Shown here: positions 1 to 8,456 of the stretch, piece after piece
How the letters are laid out: every line of letters starts with the position of its first letter
Numbering within the stretch: position 1 is the first letter of the stretch
Source: CAIWKO01 sp964469155
Lineage (GTDB): Bacteria > Bacteroidota > Bacteroidia > Bacteroidales > CAIWKO01
NCBI GenBank assembly: GCA_964469155.1
Contig: CAYXXU010000001.1
Span: 110,138-174,137 of the forward strand
DNA length: 64,000 nt
Direction: 5' to 3'
Made by a program: the position numbers and the translations under genes
Notes under the pieces: generated by a model
What the model was told of the DNA's origin: nothing
What the model saw: the letters and a program-made list of their open reading frames with translations, nothing else
Databases searched by the model: none

Positions 1-109
1 TTTTGGAGCCTGCTTTTCGGGGCGAAGAGCCGCTGGTATGGGTGATGATGCAGAGCACCGCGGCCCGGTTTTCGAGGTTGAGTTGATGTAGTTGACTGTA
101 GAAATTCAT
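1..109 (-). CDS. XdhC/CoxI family protein, N-terminal fragment (cut by window edge)
   Basis: Reading the minus strand from the ATG at 107-109 gives 36 codons running off the window edge. The peptide contains THTSGSSPRKAG, which matches the conserved N-terminal T-x-GSSPRxxG signature of XdhC/CoxI proteins. That family inserts or matures the molybdenum cofactor of xanthine dehydrogenase and CO dehydrogenase type enzymes. A TAnnTTTG -7 box lies 17 bp upstream of the ATG, supporting the start. Only the first tenth or so of the protein is present, so domain content beyond the signature cannot be checked. Confidence 0.7.
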   Translation of the reverse strand, partial: MNFYSQLHQLNLENRAAVLCIITHTSGSSPRKAGSK

Positions 110-126
110 AGGAGATTATTTATTTT

Positions 127-134
127 CAAAAGTA
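127..134 (-). promoter_or_regulatory. -7 box (TACTTTTG) of the XdhC-like gene
   Basis: TACTTTTG on the minus strand fits the Bacteroidota TAnnTTTG -7 consensus and sits 17 bp upstream of the ATG. No clear -33 TTTG is seen. Confidence 0.45.
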
Positions 135-189
135 AGGAATTTTTTGATGGATGCATTGCTGAAGGGTTAAATTGTTGTCAATTTAGGAA

Positions 190-221
190 GGCTGTGAGGC
201 TGTGAGACTGTGAGGCTGTGA
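190..221. repeat. 8-bp tandem repeat, 4 copies
   Basis: Four head-to-tail copies of GGCTGTGA (the third reads GACTGTGA) lie in the gap upstream of the secreted SH3-like gene. It is a short low-complexity array with no coding role seen. Confidence 0.7.
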
Positions 222-264
222 GGAAGAGGGATGGGGAATTGGAAGCAATGACTGTTGAAGCATC

Positions 265-412
265 AAAACAAAAAAGACAAAAAACAAATAATCTCCAATC
301 TCAAAAAATACAAAATTCAAAACCTCGTATTGCAGGCGTTTGGAAATTCGTATTTAGCATTTGGCATTTATTTGTTATTTGTGTTTTGAATTTTGTAATT
401 TTATAATCTAAA
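265..412. repeat. Imperfect intergenic inverted repeat
   Basis: An A-rich left arm (AAAATACAAAATTCAAAAC, about 307-325) is answered by GTTTTGAATTTTGTAATTTT at about 382-401, with further AAACAAATAA/TTATTTGT complementarity outside. Similar wording recurs at 54,780-54,930, so it looks like a dispersed intergenic hairpin family. An open frame across it has no homology signal and is not called as a gene. Confidence 0.5.
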
Positions 413-422
413 GAATTTTGTT

Positions 423-1205
423 ATGAAAATAATACCTTATATCCTGGTCATCCTGCTAATACCTCTTCAATCCTTTGGCATTAGCGGTTACGATTTTGGC
501 GACACCCTCACCTGCCTGGCAATTTCGGGACTGAAGATACGGTCACAGCCCGGTGGAGATAATGTGATTGGTAAAGTTCCCTATGGCGGAAAAGTTATTG
601 CTTATGCAAGGCCTCTGGATGCGTCGGGAAAGAATTTTTATTACAAAGCGGAAGGTATTGACGGATGTTGGGTAAAAGTAAAATACAATGATTTGACCGG
701 CTATGTGTTCGATGGCTTTTTAAGCAGTTTGCCGGCTCCTTCTATGCAATACACTTCGCTGAAGCAATATGCCGAATGGTGCTTTCTACATAGCGGCTCT
801 AAAAATGTTTATAATCACAACAGCGAAGGATTATCGCTGGCTGACACTGTGGAGTTCTTTATGTATAATGGTAATTACCTGGTTCATGAAGAAAGGTTTG
901 GCTATGAATCATGGTCGGAACGCCTGACCATTCAGGGGACATCTGCTGAAGAATGTTATCTGCTGACCATGGTCATCTTTAAAAAAGATATCGACGAGGT
1001 TGTTGAAAACATGAAAGCTCACCCCGACCAACTGGGAATAGCCCTGCAAAAAGAAATTGATAACAAGATCAATGAATTTAAGAACTTCAAGTTTATTGAT
1101 GGGGAATATATATTGGAATTGATGGGTGATGGCTGCTATGATGTGATCAGAATCATAAAACTAACTGACAATACTTTCAGGATTTCGCGAAGCAGCGGGT
1201 GCTGA
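423..1205 (+). CDS. Secreted SH3-like (SH3b) domain protein of unknown function
   Basis: The 260-aa product starts with a Sec signal peptide (MKIIPYILVILLIPLQSFG). Residues about 25-100 look like a bacterial SH3 domain: LKIRSQPGGDNVIGKVPYGGK is followed by a WVKVKYNDLTGYVFDGFL segment, the usual 'metrics of exposure then W.KV...G.V' pattern. SH3b domains usually bind cell-wall or other extracellular ligands. The remaining 160 residues have no family I recognise. The gene stands alone, converging on the M16 peptidase gene across the first 21-bp repeat array. No clear -7 box was found. Confidence 0.65.
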   Translation: MKIIPYILVILLIPLQSFGISGYDFGDTLTCLAISGLKIRSQPGGDNVIGKVPYGGKVIAYARPLDASGKNFYYKAEGIDGCWVKVKYNDLTGYVFDGFLSSLPAPSMQYTSLKQYAEWCFLHSGSKNVYNHNSEGLSLADTVEFFMYNGNYLVHEERFGYESWSERLTIQGTSAEECYLLTMVIFKKDIDEVVENMKAHPDQLGIALQKEIDNKINEFKNFKFIDGEYILELMGDGCYDVIRIIKLTDNTFRISRSSGC

Positions 1206-1247
1206 TCGTTTCTCTATCTTTCTTTAAATACTTCAGGAAATTTAAAA

Positions 1248-1646
1248 AATCATTTAGGAAAAGTCAAAAATCCTTTAGGAAAAATAATATTTCCTTTGGG
1301 ATAAGTAGCTTTTCCTTTAGGATACAGAGAAAATCCTTTGGGTTTCGGAGCAAATCCTTTGGGATGTGGAGCTAATCCCTTGGGATACGGAGCTAATCCC
1401 TTGGGATACGGAGCTAATCCTTTGGGATACGGAACTAATCCTTTGGGATACGGAGCTAATCCTTTAGGATATCGAGCACATCCTTTGGGATACGGAACAC
1501 ATCCTTTAGGATACGGAACACATCCTTTAGGATACGGAGCACATCCTTTGGGATACGGAGCACATCCTTTGGGATACGGAGCACATCCTTTGGGATAATG
1601 AACAGAACCTTTGTGAAATTGTGTAAATCATTTGGGATATTGAGCA
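1248..1646. repeat. 21-bp tandem array, 19 units (CCTTTGGGATACGG type)
   Basis: Nineteen units keep an exact 21-bp phase without indels. The core units read CCTTTGGGATACGGAGC-taat; the first four and last two are progressively diverged (for example catttaggaaaa, catttgggatattg). Each unit contains GGAT...ATCC as a short inverted repeat. Because 21 is divisible by 3 and the unit lacks stops in several frames, long open frames cross it on both strands (a GANPLGY heptad on plus, RIPKDVL on minus). These lack promoters, signal sequences or family similarity, so I treat the array as non-coding. It fills the gap between converging genes. Confidence 0.9.
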
Positions 1647-1652
1647 AAACAA

Positions 1653-1685
1653 AGACGCCTGCCGGATGAGATCCGGCAGGCGTCT
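1653..1685 (-). terminator. Strong hairpin terminator of the M16 peptidase gene
   Basis: A perfect 15-bp stem (AGACGCCTGCCGGAT) with a 3-nt loop lies 25 bp downstream of the M16 stop codon. On the minus strand it is followed by TTTGTTTTG. It may also act on plus-strand transcripts leaving the repeat array, since T's follow there too. Confidence 0.8.
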
Positions 1686-1710
1686 TACATTTTTCAGGGA
1701 TGTAACCCTT

Positions 1711-4521
1711 TTATTTTTTGCTTTCGGGCAGCCACATACCCGTGAAGATATTGGGGGTGCTGTAGAACTTTTTGGCGGCTTCCATAAGTTTTTCAGGGGT
1801 AATGGCCTGCAATCTTTGTTCAACCGTCAGAATGCGTTCGGGATCAACTCTGTTCAGGTAAGACATCTGCAAATTGCTGAGCCAGTATTGGTTCTTTTTG
1901 ATGTTTACCTTGTAGCTTTGGATGGCGGGTTCGCGCACACCGGTCCAGTCTTTCTCAGTGATGCCGCCTGCCACTTTAACACCGGCCACCAGGCTCAGGA
2001 AAGCCGAGTCGACCTTTTTAATATTGTCGGGGCTACAGGGGAAATAAGATTGCAGCATGAGTTCTTCCTTGGGATATTTGGTGATGGAGCCATAGAAACC
2101 TCCGCCATAAATGGCACTCATTTTCTCGCGTATCGTATCGGTAATTTTGTTGTTGATCACACTGTTCAACTGACTCAGCAGAAAATTATCGTCGGCACTG
2201 TAAGCCATAGCACCTGTGAAATAATGGGTGAGCATGGCTTTTTGTTCGCTGCCTTTACGCAGGGTATAACTCTGTTTACCTTTTATGGTATTCATTCCGA
2301 TATCCTTGTATTCGGCTTTGGAAGTTTTTGCGGTCTGTCCGCCGATATATTTTTCGATGAGAGGCAGAATTTGCTGCTCGGTGAAGGTACCTACAATGGT
2401 ATAATACATTCCGGAAGGATTGCCAATGCGATCGAGGTAATATGCCACGGCATGATCGAGATTAATTTTATCATAATCGGCAGGGCTTTCGATCTGATGC
2501 GCCCGTGGATTGCCCTGATATAAAATATTATACACCGTATCGTAGAAAAGGTTTTCAGGATTCTGTTTGGTGAGTTCGAGCTGTTGTTTCGAACGGGTGA
2601 TAAACGACTGGAAGGCTTCCTTATCGATGCGGGGTTCGGTACACTTGAGGTATAACAACTGGAACATGGTTTCGAGATCCTTGATGGTGCTGTTGCCGGA
2701 AATATATTCGGTATAGGTGTCCACCACCGGCGATATTTTCACATTCTTACCCGACAGAAATTTGTCGAGATCGGTAGTGGAAAAAGAGCCATAGCCCATT
2801 TCTTCCACCACATTGTTGCTAAACTGGGCGCTTTGGTAATCGGCTCCGGTATAAGCGCTGAATCCGCCGAATTTGCTGCCTTTGAGCAGTATTTCGTCGT
2901 TCTTGAAATCGGTAGGCTTGATACAAACGATAGCGCCGTTGCTCAGGGTGAAGGTAGTGGTACCGAGTTTTTCATTCTTTACTGTTTTCACAATCTTTCC
3001 GGCTACCGGTTCTTTGGCGAGCAATTTCGAAGCAATTTGTTTTTCAGCATAAGGCGTAATGTTGCTTTTCAGGGCTTCATCAATCCATTGTTTGTACTGG
3101 GCATCGGAAGGAAGCCCGGCAGCGGTCTTAGTGGTAACGTAGCTGAAATATTTGTCGCCAATATCGATCTTATTGCGGATGGCATCAAAATCTTTTAAAG
3201 TAATTCTATCCAAATTCTTTTTAGCGAAATTATATTCCCATTCTATTCCGGGTATGGGTTCCTGTGACAGGAAATTGTTGACATATTCCCAAACCAGTCG
3301 GCCCGATTCGGTCTTGTCTCGTTCGTTATATTGTTGCTCGTAATCAGATAATACTTTTGCCTTGGCACGGGCCAGTTCGGCTTCGGTGAAACCAAATTTC
3401 TTCACACGCAAACTTTCGGTAACCAGGGTCTGAATAGCCAGCTTGATACCATCGGGTCCGCACATAGCCGCTGTGGTAAAGTTTTCATAACCACGGGCCC
3501 AGCCACCCAGATATACATAAGCATAAATGAAAGGAGGATTGGGCGAACTCTTCAATTCATCCAGACGTGAATTCATCATTTCGAAACAGAGGTTGTTTAC
3601 GATATCGTTCAGATAATCGGCTTCGGTGGCCGATGGTTTTTTTACATGGGAATTTCCCAACAGGTTCACGTAGGTGGCATCGGCCTCTTTATCGGTAATC
3701 ACCATAGCCTGACTTTGTGCAAAAGGTTTCACTTCGAAGGTTGCGGGACGGGTGCGTTCGGGAACAGGATTTTTTGCATCACCGAATTTTTCTTTGATCA
3801 TTTGCTCAGCCTTTTCAATGGGCATATCGCCCACCACGATCACTGCCTGGTTATCGGGACGATACCATTCGTTATAAAAGCGACGCAATACCTTATAATC
3901 GAAATTGGCAATGATAGAATCTTTACCTATGGGCAAACGTTCGGCGTATTTCGAACCGTTTAGCATTTTGGGCAACCAAATTTTCATCATACGGTCATCG
4001 GCCCCTTTGCCCAGTTTGCTTTCGGCCAGAATCACACCGCGTTCTTTGTCAATTTCTTTATCGGTCAGCAAAGTACCATGTGCCCAATCGGCTATCACCG
4101 TAAAAGCCTTGTCGAGCTTCTCGGCATCATCGCTGGGTACCGGAAGAATATATACCGTTTCGTCAAAACCGGTGAAGGCATTCAGGTCGTTACCAAATCC
4201 CACCCCAATGCTTTGCAGATAATGAACCAGTTCGTTATCAGGAAAATGGGTTAAACCGTTAAAATTCATGTGTTCCAGGAAATGCGCCAGACCTAACTGA
4301 TCAGCATCTTCCAGAATAGCACCGGCATTCACTGCCATGCGGAGTTCCACTTTTTTCTCAGGCTTAGCATTATACCTGATATAGTATCTCAAACCATTGG
4401 GTAAAGTACCGATCTTAACATTGGATGCCACAGGAATCTTAGCCGAAAGATCGGTTTGCGCATTTACTCCCTGCCCTGCCAATAGCAAAGCACAGAAGAT
4501 AAGCAGAAAGATTTTTTTCAT
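1711..4521 (-). CDS. M16 family zinc metallopeptidase (PqqL/insulinase-like), secreted
   Basis: The 936-aa product has a signal peptide (about residues 1-21, ending VNAQ) and the inverted zinc motif HFLEH at 80-84, with the distal glutamates in KERGVILAE at 159-167. Length and the single N-terminal active site fit the two-repeat M16 architecture of periplasmic PqqL-like peptidases. In the second half (about residues 500-930) no HxxEH is seen, as expected for the inactive partner domain. It would degrade peptides in the periplasm or at the outer membrane. It lies 93 bp downstream of aroA on the same strand and ends at a strong terminator. Confidence 0.9.
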   Translation of the reverse strand: MKKIFLLIFCALLLAGQGVNAQTDLSAKIPVASNVKIGTLPNGLRYYIRYNAKPEKKVELRMAVNAGAILEDADQLGLAHFLEHMNFNGLTHFPDNELVHYLQSIGVGFGNDLNAFTGFDETVYILPVPSDDAEKLDKAFTVIADWAHGTLLTDKEIDKERGVILAESKLGKGADDRMMKIWLPKMLNGSKYAERLPIGKDSIIANFDYKVLRRFYNEWYRPDNQAVIVVGDMPIEKAEQMIKEKFGDAKNPVPERTRPATFEVKPFAQSQAMVITDKEADATYVNLLGNSHVKKPSATEADYLNDIVNNLCFEMMNSRLDELKSSPNPPFIYAYVYLGGWARGYENFTTAAMCGPDGIKLAIQTLVTESLRVKKFGFTEAELARAKAKVLSDYEQQYNERDKTESGRLVWEYVNNFLSQEPIPGIEWEYNFAKKNLDRITLKDFDAIRNKIDIGDKYFSYVTTKTAAGLPSDAQYKQWIDEALKSNITPYAEKQIASKLLAKEPVAGKIVKTVKNEKLGTTTFTLSNGAIVCIKPTDFKNDEILLKGSKFGGFSAYTGADYQSAQFSNNVVEEMGYGSFSTTDLDKFLSGKNVKISPVVDTYTEYISGNSTIKDLETMFQLLYLKCTEPRIDKEAFQSFITRSKQQLELTKQNPENLFYDTVYNILYQGNPRAHQIESPADYDKINLDHAVAYYLDRIGNPSGMYYTIVGTFTEQQILPLIEKYIGGQTAKTSKAEYKDIGMNTIKGKQSYTLRKGSEQKAMLTHYFTGAMAYSADDNFLLSQLNSVINNKITDTIREKMSAIYGGGFYGSITKYPKEELMLQSYFPCSPDNIKKVDSAFLSLVAGVKVAGGITEKDWTGVREPAIQSYKVNIKKNQYWLSNLQMSYLNRVDPERILTVEQRLQAITPEKLMEAAKKFYSTPNIFTGMWLPESKK

Positions 4522-4614
4522 TTTTTAAATTTTGAAGTTGAAAATTTTATTGATTAATTGGATGTGAAATTAGATGTGAAATTACATAATTTCGATAAAA
4601 AGGAAGACAATTTA

Positions 4615-5850
4615 TCAGATTATTCTAAATCCTGCTTTCATCAGATCATCGAAATAGGCCGGGTAGGACTTGCTGACACATTCAGCACCGGAAAGGTTGA
4701 CGCGGCAATGAATCATAGCCATAGGAGCCAGCGACATGGCAATGCGGTGATCATTGTGGGAATGGCAAATCACATCGGCATCGGTAAAATTTCCTTTATT
4801 CCCATCATACACCAGGGAACCTTCCTTTTTATCATAATTAAAATAATATCCGAATTTCGCCAACTCTGCGGTCATAGCCTTCACGCGGTCCGACTCTTTG
4901 ATCGCCAGGTTTTTCAGGCCGGTGAACCGGAAAGGGATATTCAGACCCGCACAGGTTGCCATCACAGGAGGAAAAAGATCGGGTGTCTGCAGGAAATCAT
5001 TGATCAGGACCACTGCCCGGGTTTCTTTATGCGTAAGCAGCACCGAATCCGTTAGAAAGGAGGTTTTAACCCCCAGCTTATCGTAAATACCGGCCACCAG
5101 GGCATCGCCCTGTAATGCATCATTAGACAGACCTATTAATTCCACTTCGGCATCTTTCGCAAAGGCTATGATCTGATACCAAAAGGCTGCTGCCGACCAA
5201 TCGTTCTGCACCACGTAATGGACAGGTTGATAGGGTTGCCTTTCAACCGATATAGTGTTTTTCTCCCAATGGCTTTTTACTCCGAATTGTTCCATTAATT
5301 TCAGGGTCATACCGATGTAGGGCCGTGAAGCCATTTCACCTTTGAGCGTAAGTTTGAGGCCCTTCGGCAGGCAGGGGGCTATAAGCAACAGTGCTGAAAT
5401 ATACTGGCTGCTCACGCCTGCCTTAATGGAAGTAATACGATTTGTGAATTCTTTTCCGGTAATAATCAGGGGTGGATAACCGGTAAGCCCTGAATACTCA
5501 ATATCTGCTCCCAGATATTTCAATGCCTTTACCAACTCACGCACAGGTCGTTTCAACATACGCTTCGAACCCGTGAGGGTGTGCTTTCCCGGCGTGATGG
5601 CCAACAGGGCCGTCAGAAAACGGAAGGCCGTGCCTGCGTTAGCAACATCAAACACCTCTTCCTCAGCAAGGTTTTCTATGCATCTTTGCAGTATGAGGGT
5701 ATCTTCCGAAAGGGAAAGATTATCAATTGCAGGACTTTCTTTACATAATGCCCTTATGATCAATAAGCGGTTGCTGATGCTTTTTGAGGCGGGTAAAAGA
5801 ATGGAGGTTTTTATTTTCCCCGGAGCGAAGTTAACCTGAAGCCTTTGCAT
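4615..5850 (-). CDS. aroA: 3-phosphoshikimate 1-carboxyvinyltransferase (EPSP synthase)
   Basis: This enzyme makes 5-enolpyruvylshikimate-3-phosphate from shikimate-3-phosphate and PEP, the sixth shikimate-pathway step, in the cytoplasm. The 411-aa protein shows ASKSISNR at 21-28 (phosphate-binding lysine), NAGTAFRFLTA at 71-81 and KESDRVKAM in the C-terminal third, all family signatures. It is slightly shorter than the E. coli enzyme (427 aa), as is common in Bacteroidota. It follows aroB by 68 bp. A -7 box embedded in a perfect inverted repeat lies directly upstream, so aroA may have its own promoter. Confidence 0.95.
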   Translation of the reverse strand: MQRLQVNFAPGKIKTSILLPASKSISNRLLIIRALCKESPAIDNLSLSEDTLILQRCIENLAEEEVFDVANAGTAFRFLTALLAITPGKHTLTGSKRMLKRPVRELVKALKYLGADIEYSGLTGYPPLIITGKEFTNRITSIKAGVSSQYISALLLIAPCLPKGLKLTLKGEMASRPYIGMTLKLMEQFGVKSHWEKNTISVERQPYQPVHYVVQNDWSAAAFWYQIIAFAKDAEVELIGLSNDALQGDALVAGIYDKLGVKTSFLTDSVLLTHKETRAVVLINDFLQTPDLFPPVMATCAGLNIPFRFTGLKNLAIKESDRVKAMTAELAKFGYYFNYDKKEGSLVYDGNKGNFTDADVICHSHNDHRIAMSLAPMAMIHCRVNLSGAECVSKSYPAYFDDLMKAGFRII

Positions 5851-5860
5851 TTTGTTTTTT

Positions 5861-5880
5861 TACAAATTTATCAATTTGTA
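5861..5880. promoter_or_regulatory. Palindrome overlapping the aroA -7 box
   Basis: TACAAATT-TATC-AATTTGTA is a perfect 8-bp inverted repeat 10 bp before the aroA ATG. The minus strand carries TAAATTTG (5863-5870), a match to TAnnTTTG, inside it. No T-run follows on the minus strand, so an operator/promoter is more likely than a terminator for aroB. Confidence 0.45.
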
Positions 5881-5918
5881 AAGAATATGGCTGCATTTTC
5901 GATCAAAAGTTTGAAAAA

Positions 5919-6989
5919 CTACAAATAATAATAGTAATCCAGGGCCTCAAAAATAAGTTTTTCGCTGAAATGCTGGTCGATGCAGGCACTGCCAATGCCG
6001 GTGAGCAGGGTGAAATTAATCTTCATGCCGGCATTTTTCTTATCGTTGCGTATCATGCGCAATAATTCGCTCTTTTCGAGGTTCAGTTTGTGCTTGCCGC
6101 ACGATGCCACTATCTTATCGATGATGGTCTTCGTATCTTCATCGGAAAGGCCGCTAACCTTATTCGAAAGCCAGGTTTCGCAAATCATGCCCATGGCCAC
6201 CGCATCGCCATGCAACAAAGGGTTTTTTCCATGAATGATAGAATAGGATTCAAGGGCATGACCGATGGTATGGCCGAAATTCAACATTTTTCGTACGCCC
6301 TTTTCGAAAGGATCGCGCTTCACGATTTCACTTTTCAGATGAATTGCATCTGAAACGATATCCGGATGCGAAAGAATATCATTATATCCGAGCATAGAAA
6401 GCTGCTCCCAAAGTTTCCTTCCTGATATCAATGCAATCTTAAGCAATTCAGCGAAACCCGAACGCAATTGCTCTTCCGGAAGGGTCTGTAAATAACTGAC
6501 ATCAATATAGGTGTTCTCGGCGTGAGCAAAACTGCCCAGGATATTTTTCAATCCCATAAAATCCACACCGGTTTTTCCTCCTATGGCGGCATCTATCATC
6601 CCCAGCAGGGTGGTGGGCACATTGCAGTGCGGAATGCCCCGTTTATAAACCGAAGCCGCAAAGCCGCCCATATCGGTGATAGCGCCTCCGCCCAGATTAA
6701 TCAGCAGCGAATTGCGCCCTCCGAAATCTTCGGTCATGGTTTTCCATATCACTTCACAGGTCTTCAGTATCTTGCTTGTCTCCCCCGAGGGAATAGTGAT
6801 ATTGGTATAGTTATCGATATGAGGAGTGTTTTTTACGAATTTATCGAGACAATGCTTTTTGGTGTTCTCGTCGGTAAGGATAAAAAAACGGCAGCCCGAC
6901 TGCTCTTTCTGAAAAAGATATTCGACGAAAGCATCGCGGTCAGCGGGGGCATAGAGGTATGTAGGGTCAGATTCCAAGGTAGTATCCAT
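5919..6989 (-). CDS. aroB: 3-dehydroquinate synthase
   Basis: This enzyme cyclises DAHP to 3-dehydroquinate, the second shikimate-pathway step, using NAD+ and a divalent metal. The 356-aa protein has the NAD-binding GGGAITDMGG at 100-109, then NVPTTLLGMIDAAIGGKT at 123-140. The metal ligands are provided by GFAELLK and NFGHTIGHALE further on. It heads the aroB-aroA-M16 minus-strand group. The best -7-like sequence upstream (TAACTTTA, 7001-7008) misses the last base of the consensus. Confidence 0.95.
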   Translation of the reverse strand: MDTTLESDPTYLYAPADRDAFVEYLFQKEQSGCRFFILTDENTKKHCLDKFVKNTPHIDNYTNITIPSGETSKILKTCEVIWKTMTEDFGGRNSLLINLGGGAITDMGGFAASVYKRGIPHCNVPTTLLGMIDAAIGGKTGVDFMGLKNILGSFAHAENTYIDVSYLQTLPEEQLRSGFAELLKIALISGRKLWEQLSMLGYNDILSHPDIVSDAIHLKSEIVKRDPFEKGVRKMLNFGHTIGHALESYSIIHGKNPLLHGDAVAMGMICETWLSNKVSGLSDEDTKTIIDKIVASCGKHKLNLEKSELLRMIRNDKKNAGMKINFTLLTGIGSACIDQHFSEKLIFEALDYYYYL

Positions 6990-7116
6990 TAAGTTTTGCC
7001 TAAAGTTACTACTTTTTGGGGAATAATAAAGATTATTAAATTCCTTTGTCCTTAAAAGCGTTATATTCTCTCAGAAACATTACTCTGTTATTAAGTTCTA
7101 TCTCTGCCATTTTTAG

Positions 7117-7124
7117 TATTTTTG
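7117..7124 (+). promoter_or_regulatory. -7 box (TATTTTTG) of the proline dehydrogenase gene
   Basis: TATTTTTG lies 18 bp before the ATG at 7143. It overlaps an upstream in-frame TTG at 7122, which argues against that TTG being the start codon. Confidence 0.5.
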
Positions 7125-7142
7125 TTAAACAAAACAAACACA

Positions 7143-8336
7143 ATGACCCTCTTCGACAATCTGGAAACCGCTTTTAAGATCAATACCGATCAAGAGATAC
7201 GTAAGGCTAAGTTTTTGTTCTCTATGCTGAAATACCCCTGGCTGGTCAGCACCGGTAAGATTTTGCTGCAAGTGGCGCTCTTCATCCATTTCCCGGTAAG
7301 AGCTTTGTTGAAAAAAAATATCTTCAGCCATTTCTGCGGGGGGGAAACACGCCGGGAATGTGAACCTACCGTAGAACGCCTCAACCAATTTCAGGTTAAG
7401 ACCATACTCGACTATTCGGCCGAAGGAGGCGAAAGCGAAGCCGAACTGGATGCCGTGGCCAGGGAGATCACCGCCCTGATAGAATATTCCGCCAAAAACC
7501 CCGCCATACCTTTTGCTGTTTTTAAACCTACGGGCATCGTACGGCTGGGACTGCTGCAAAAAATAGCCGAAGGGGCTTCTCTTTCCGAGGCCGAACAAGA
7601 GGAATATGAAAGAGCCCGCCGTCGTTTTACGGCCCTGTGCGATCTGTCTGCTTCGCTAAACCTACCCTTGTTTGTGGATGCCGAAGAAACCTGGATTCAA
7701 AAACCCATTGACGACCTGCTGCTCGAAATGATGCGTAAACACAACCGCCAAAAGGCTATCATATTCAACACCCTGCAAATGTACCGCACCGACAGGATGG
7801 AGTTTCTTTCGACCCTGACCGAAACGGCGCGAAAAGAACAGTTTTTTGTGGGTTTGAAACTGGTTCGCGGCGCTTATATGGAAAAGGAACGCGAGCGTGC
7901 CCTGAAAATGGGCTACCCCTCTCCCATACTGGGCAGCAAGGCCGAAACCGATGCCTCTTACAATAAAGCCGTGGAATTTTGTTTCGAACATTCCGATATC
8001 ATCTCGGTCTGCAATGCCTCGCACAATGAACTGAGCTGCGCCCTGCTGGTGGAACTGATAGAAGCCAATAAGATGGACCGCTCCGACACCCGTTTCTGGT
8101 TTGCGCAGCTCTATGGCATGAGCAACCACATCAGCTTCAACCTGGCCGAAAAAGGATTTAATGTCTGCAAGTATCTGCCTTACGGCCCTGTAAAAGCCGT
8201 GATGCCCTACCTCATACGCCGCGCCGAAGAAAACACCTCCCTGGCCGGACAAACCGGCCGCGAACTGCAGATGATAGCGCAGGAACAAGGAAGAAGGAAA
8301 AAAGTGCGGAGTTCGGAGTTTGGAGTTCGGAGTTAG
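7143..8336 (+). CDS. Proline dehydrogenase (PRODH domain protein)
   Basis: This FAD enzyme oxidises proline to pyrroline-5-carboxylate. From the ATG at 7143 the product is 397 aa. Signatures of the family are KLVRGAYMEKERERA (substrate/FAD barrel strand), FAQLYGMSNHI and RRAEENTS. The protein is monofunctional, with no P5C dehydrogenase domain, and no putA partner lies nearby. An in-frame TTG at 7122 overlaps the -7 box and was rejected. The last dozen codons (KKVRSSEFGVRS) are written by a dispersed GGAGTTCGGAGTT intergenic repeat, so the natural C-terminus has probably been replaced or extended by repeat DNA. Confidence 0.9.
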   Translation: MTLFDNLETAFKINTDQEIRKAKFLFSMLKYPWLVSTGKILLQVALFIHFPVRALLKKNIFSHFCGGETRRECEPTVERLNQFQVKTILDYSAEGGESEAELDAVAREITALIEYSAKNPAIPFAVFKPTGIVRLGLLQKIAEGASLSEAEQEEYERARRRFTALCDLSASLNLPLFVDAEETWIQKPIDDLLLEMMRKHNRQKAIIFNTLQMYRTDRMEFLSTLTETARKEQFFVGLKLVRGAYMEKERERALKMGYPSPILGSKAETDASYNKAVEFCFEHSDIISVCNASHNELSCALLVELIEANKMDRSDTRFWFAQLYGMSNHISFNLAEKGFNVCKYLPYGPVKAVMPYLIRRAEENTSLAGQTGRELQMIAQEQGRRKKVRSSEFGVRS

Positions 8337-8452
8337 AAGTCACGAGCCATTAGCCAATAGCCATTACCAAAAACAATATAACCATTTAGCAATAAAACAA
8401 TTCAACAATAACTTAATCCCCTCAATAAACTTAATCAACTTAATAACCTCTC
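8304..8452. repeat. Dispersed low-complexity intergenic repeats (GGAGTT and CAATATAACCAT types)
   Basis: GGAGTTCGGAGTTTGGAGTT runs across the proline dehydrogenase stop. It is followed by AACAATATAACCATTTAGCA-type words. The first type recurs at 54,673-54,711, the second at 9,040-9,068 and 32,431-32,510. Confidence 0.6.
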
Positions 8453-8456
8453 CCCC

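Noticed and set aside
218..406. 62-aa open frame on the plus strand
   Set aside because: It lies across an AT-rich dispersed inverted repeat, has no promoter context and no recognisable protein features.
1338..1598. Heptad-repeat ORF (GANPLGY) and antisense ORFs
   Set aside because: They are produced by the stop-free 21-bp array. There is no signal peptide, promoter or flanking non-repeat coding sequence.
7122..7142. TTG start of proline dehydrogenase
   Set aside because: It overlaps the perfect -7 box; the ATG at 7143 matches the normal family N-terminus.
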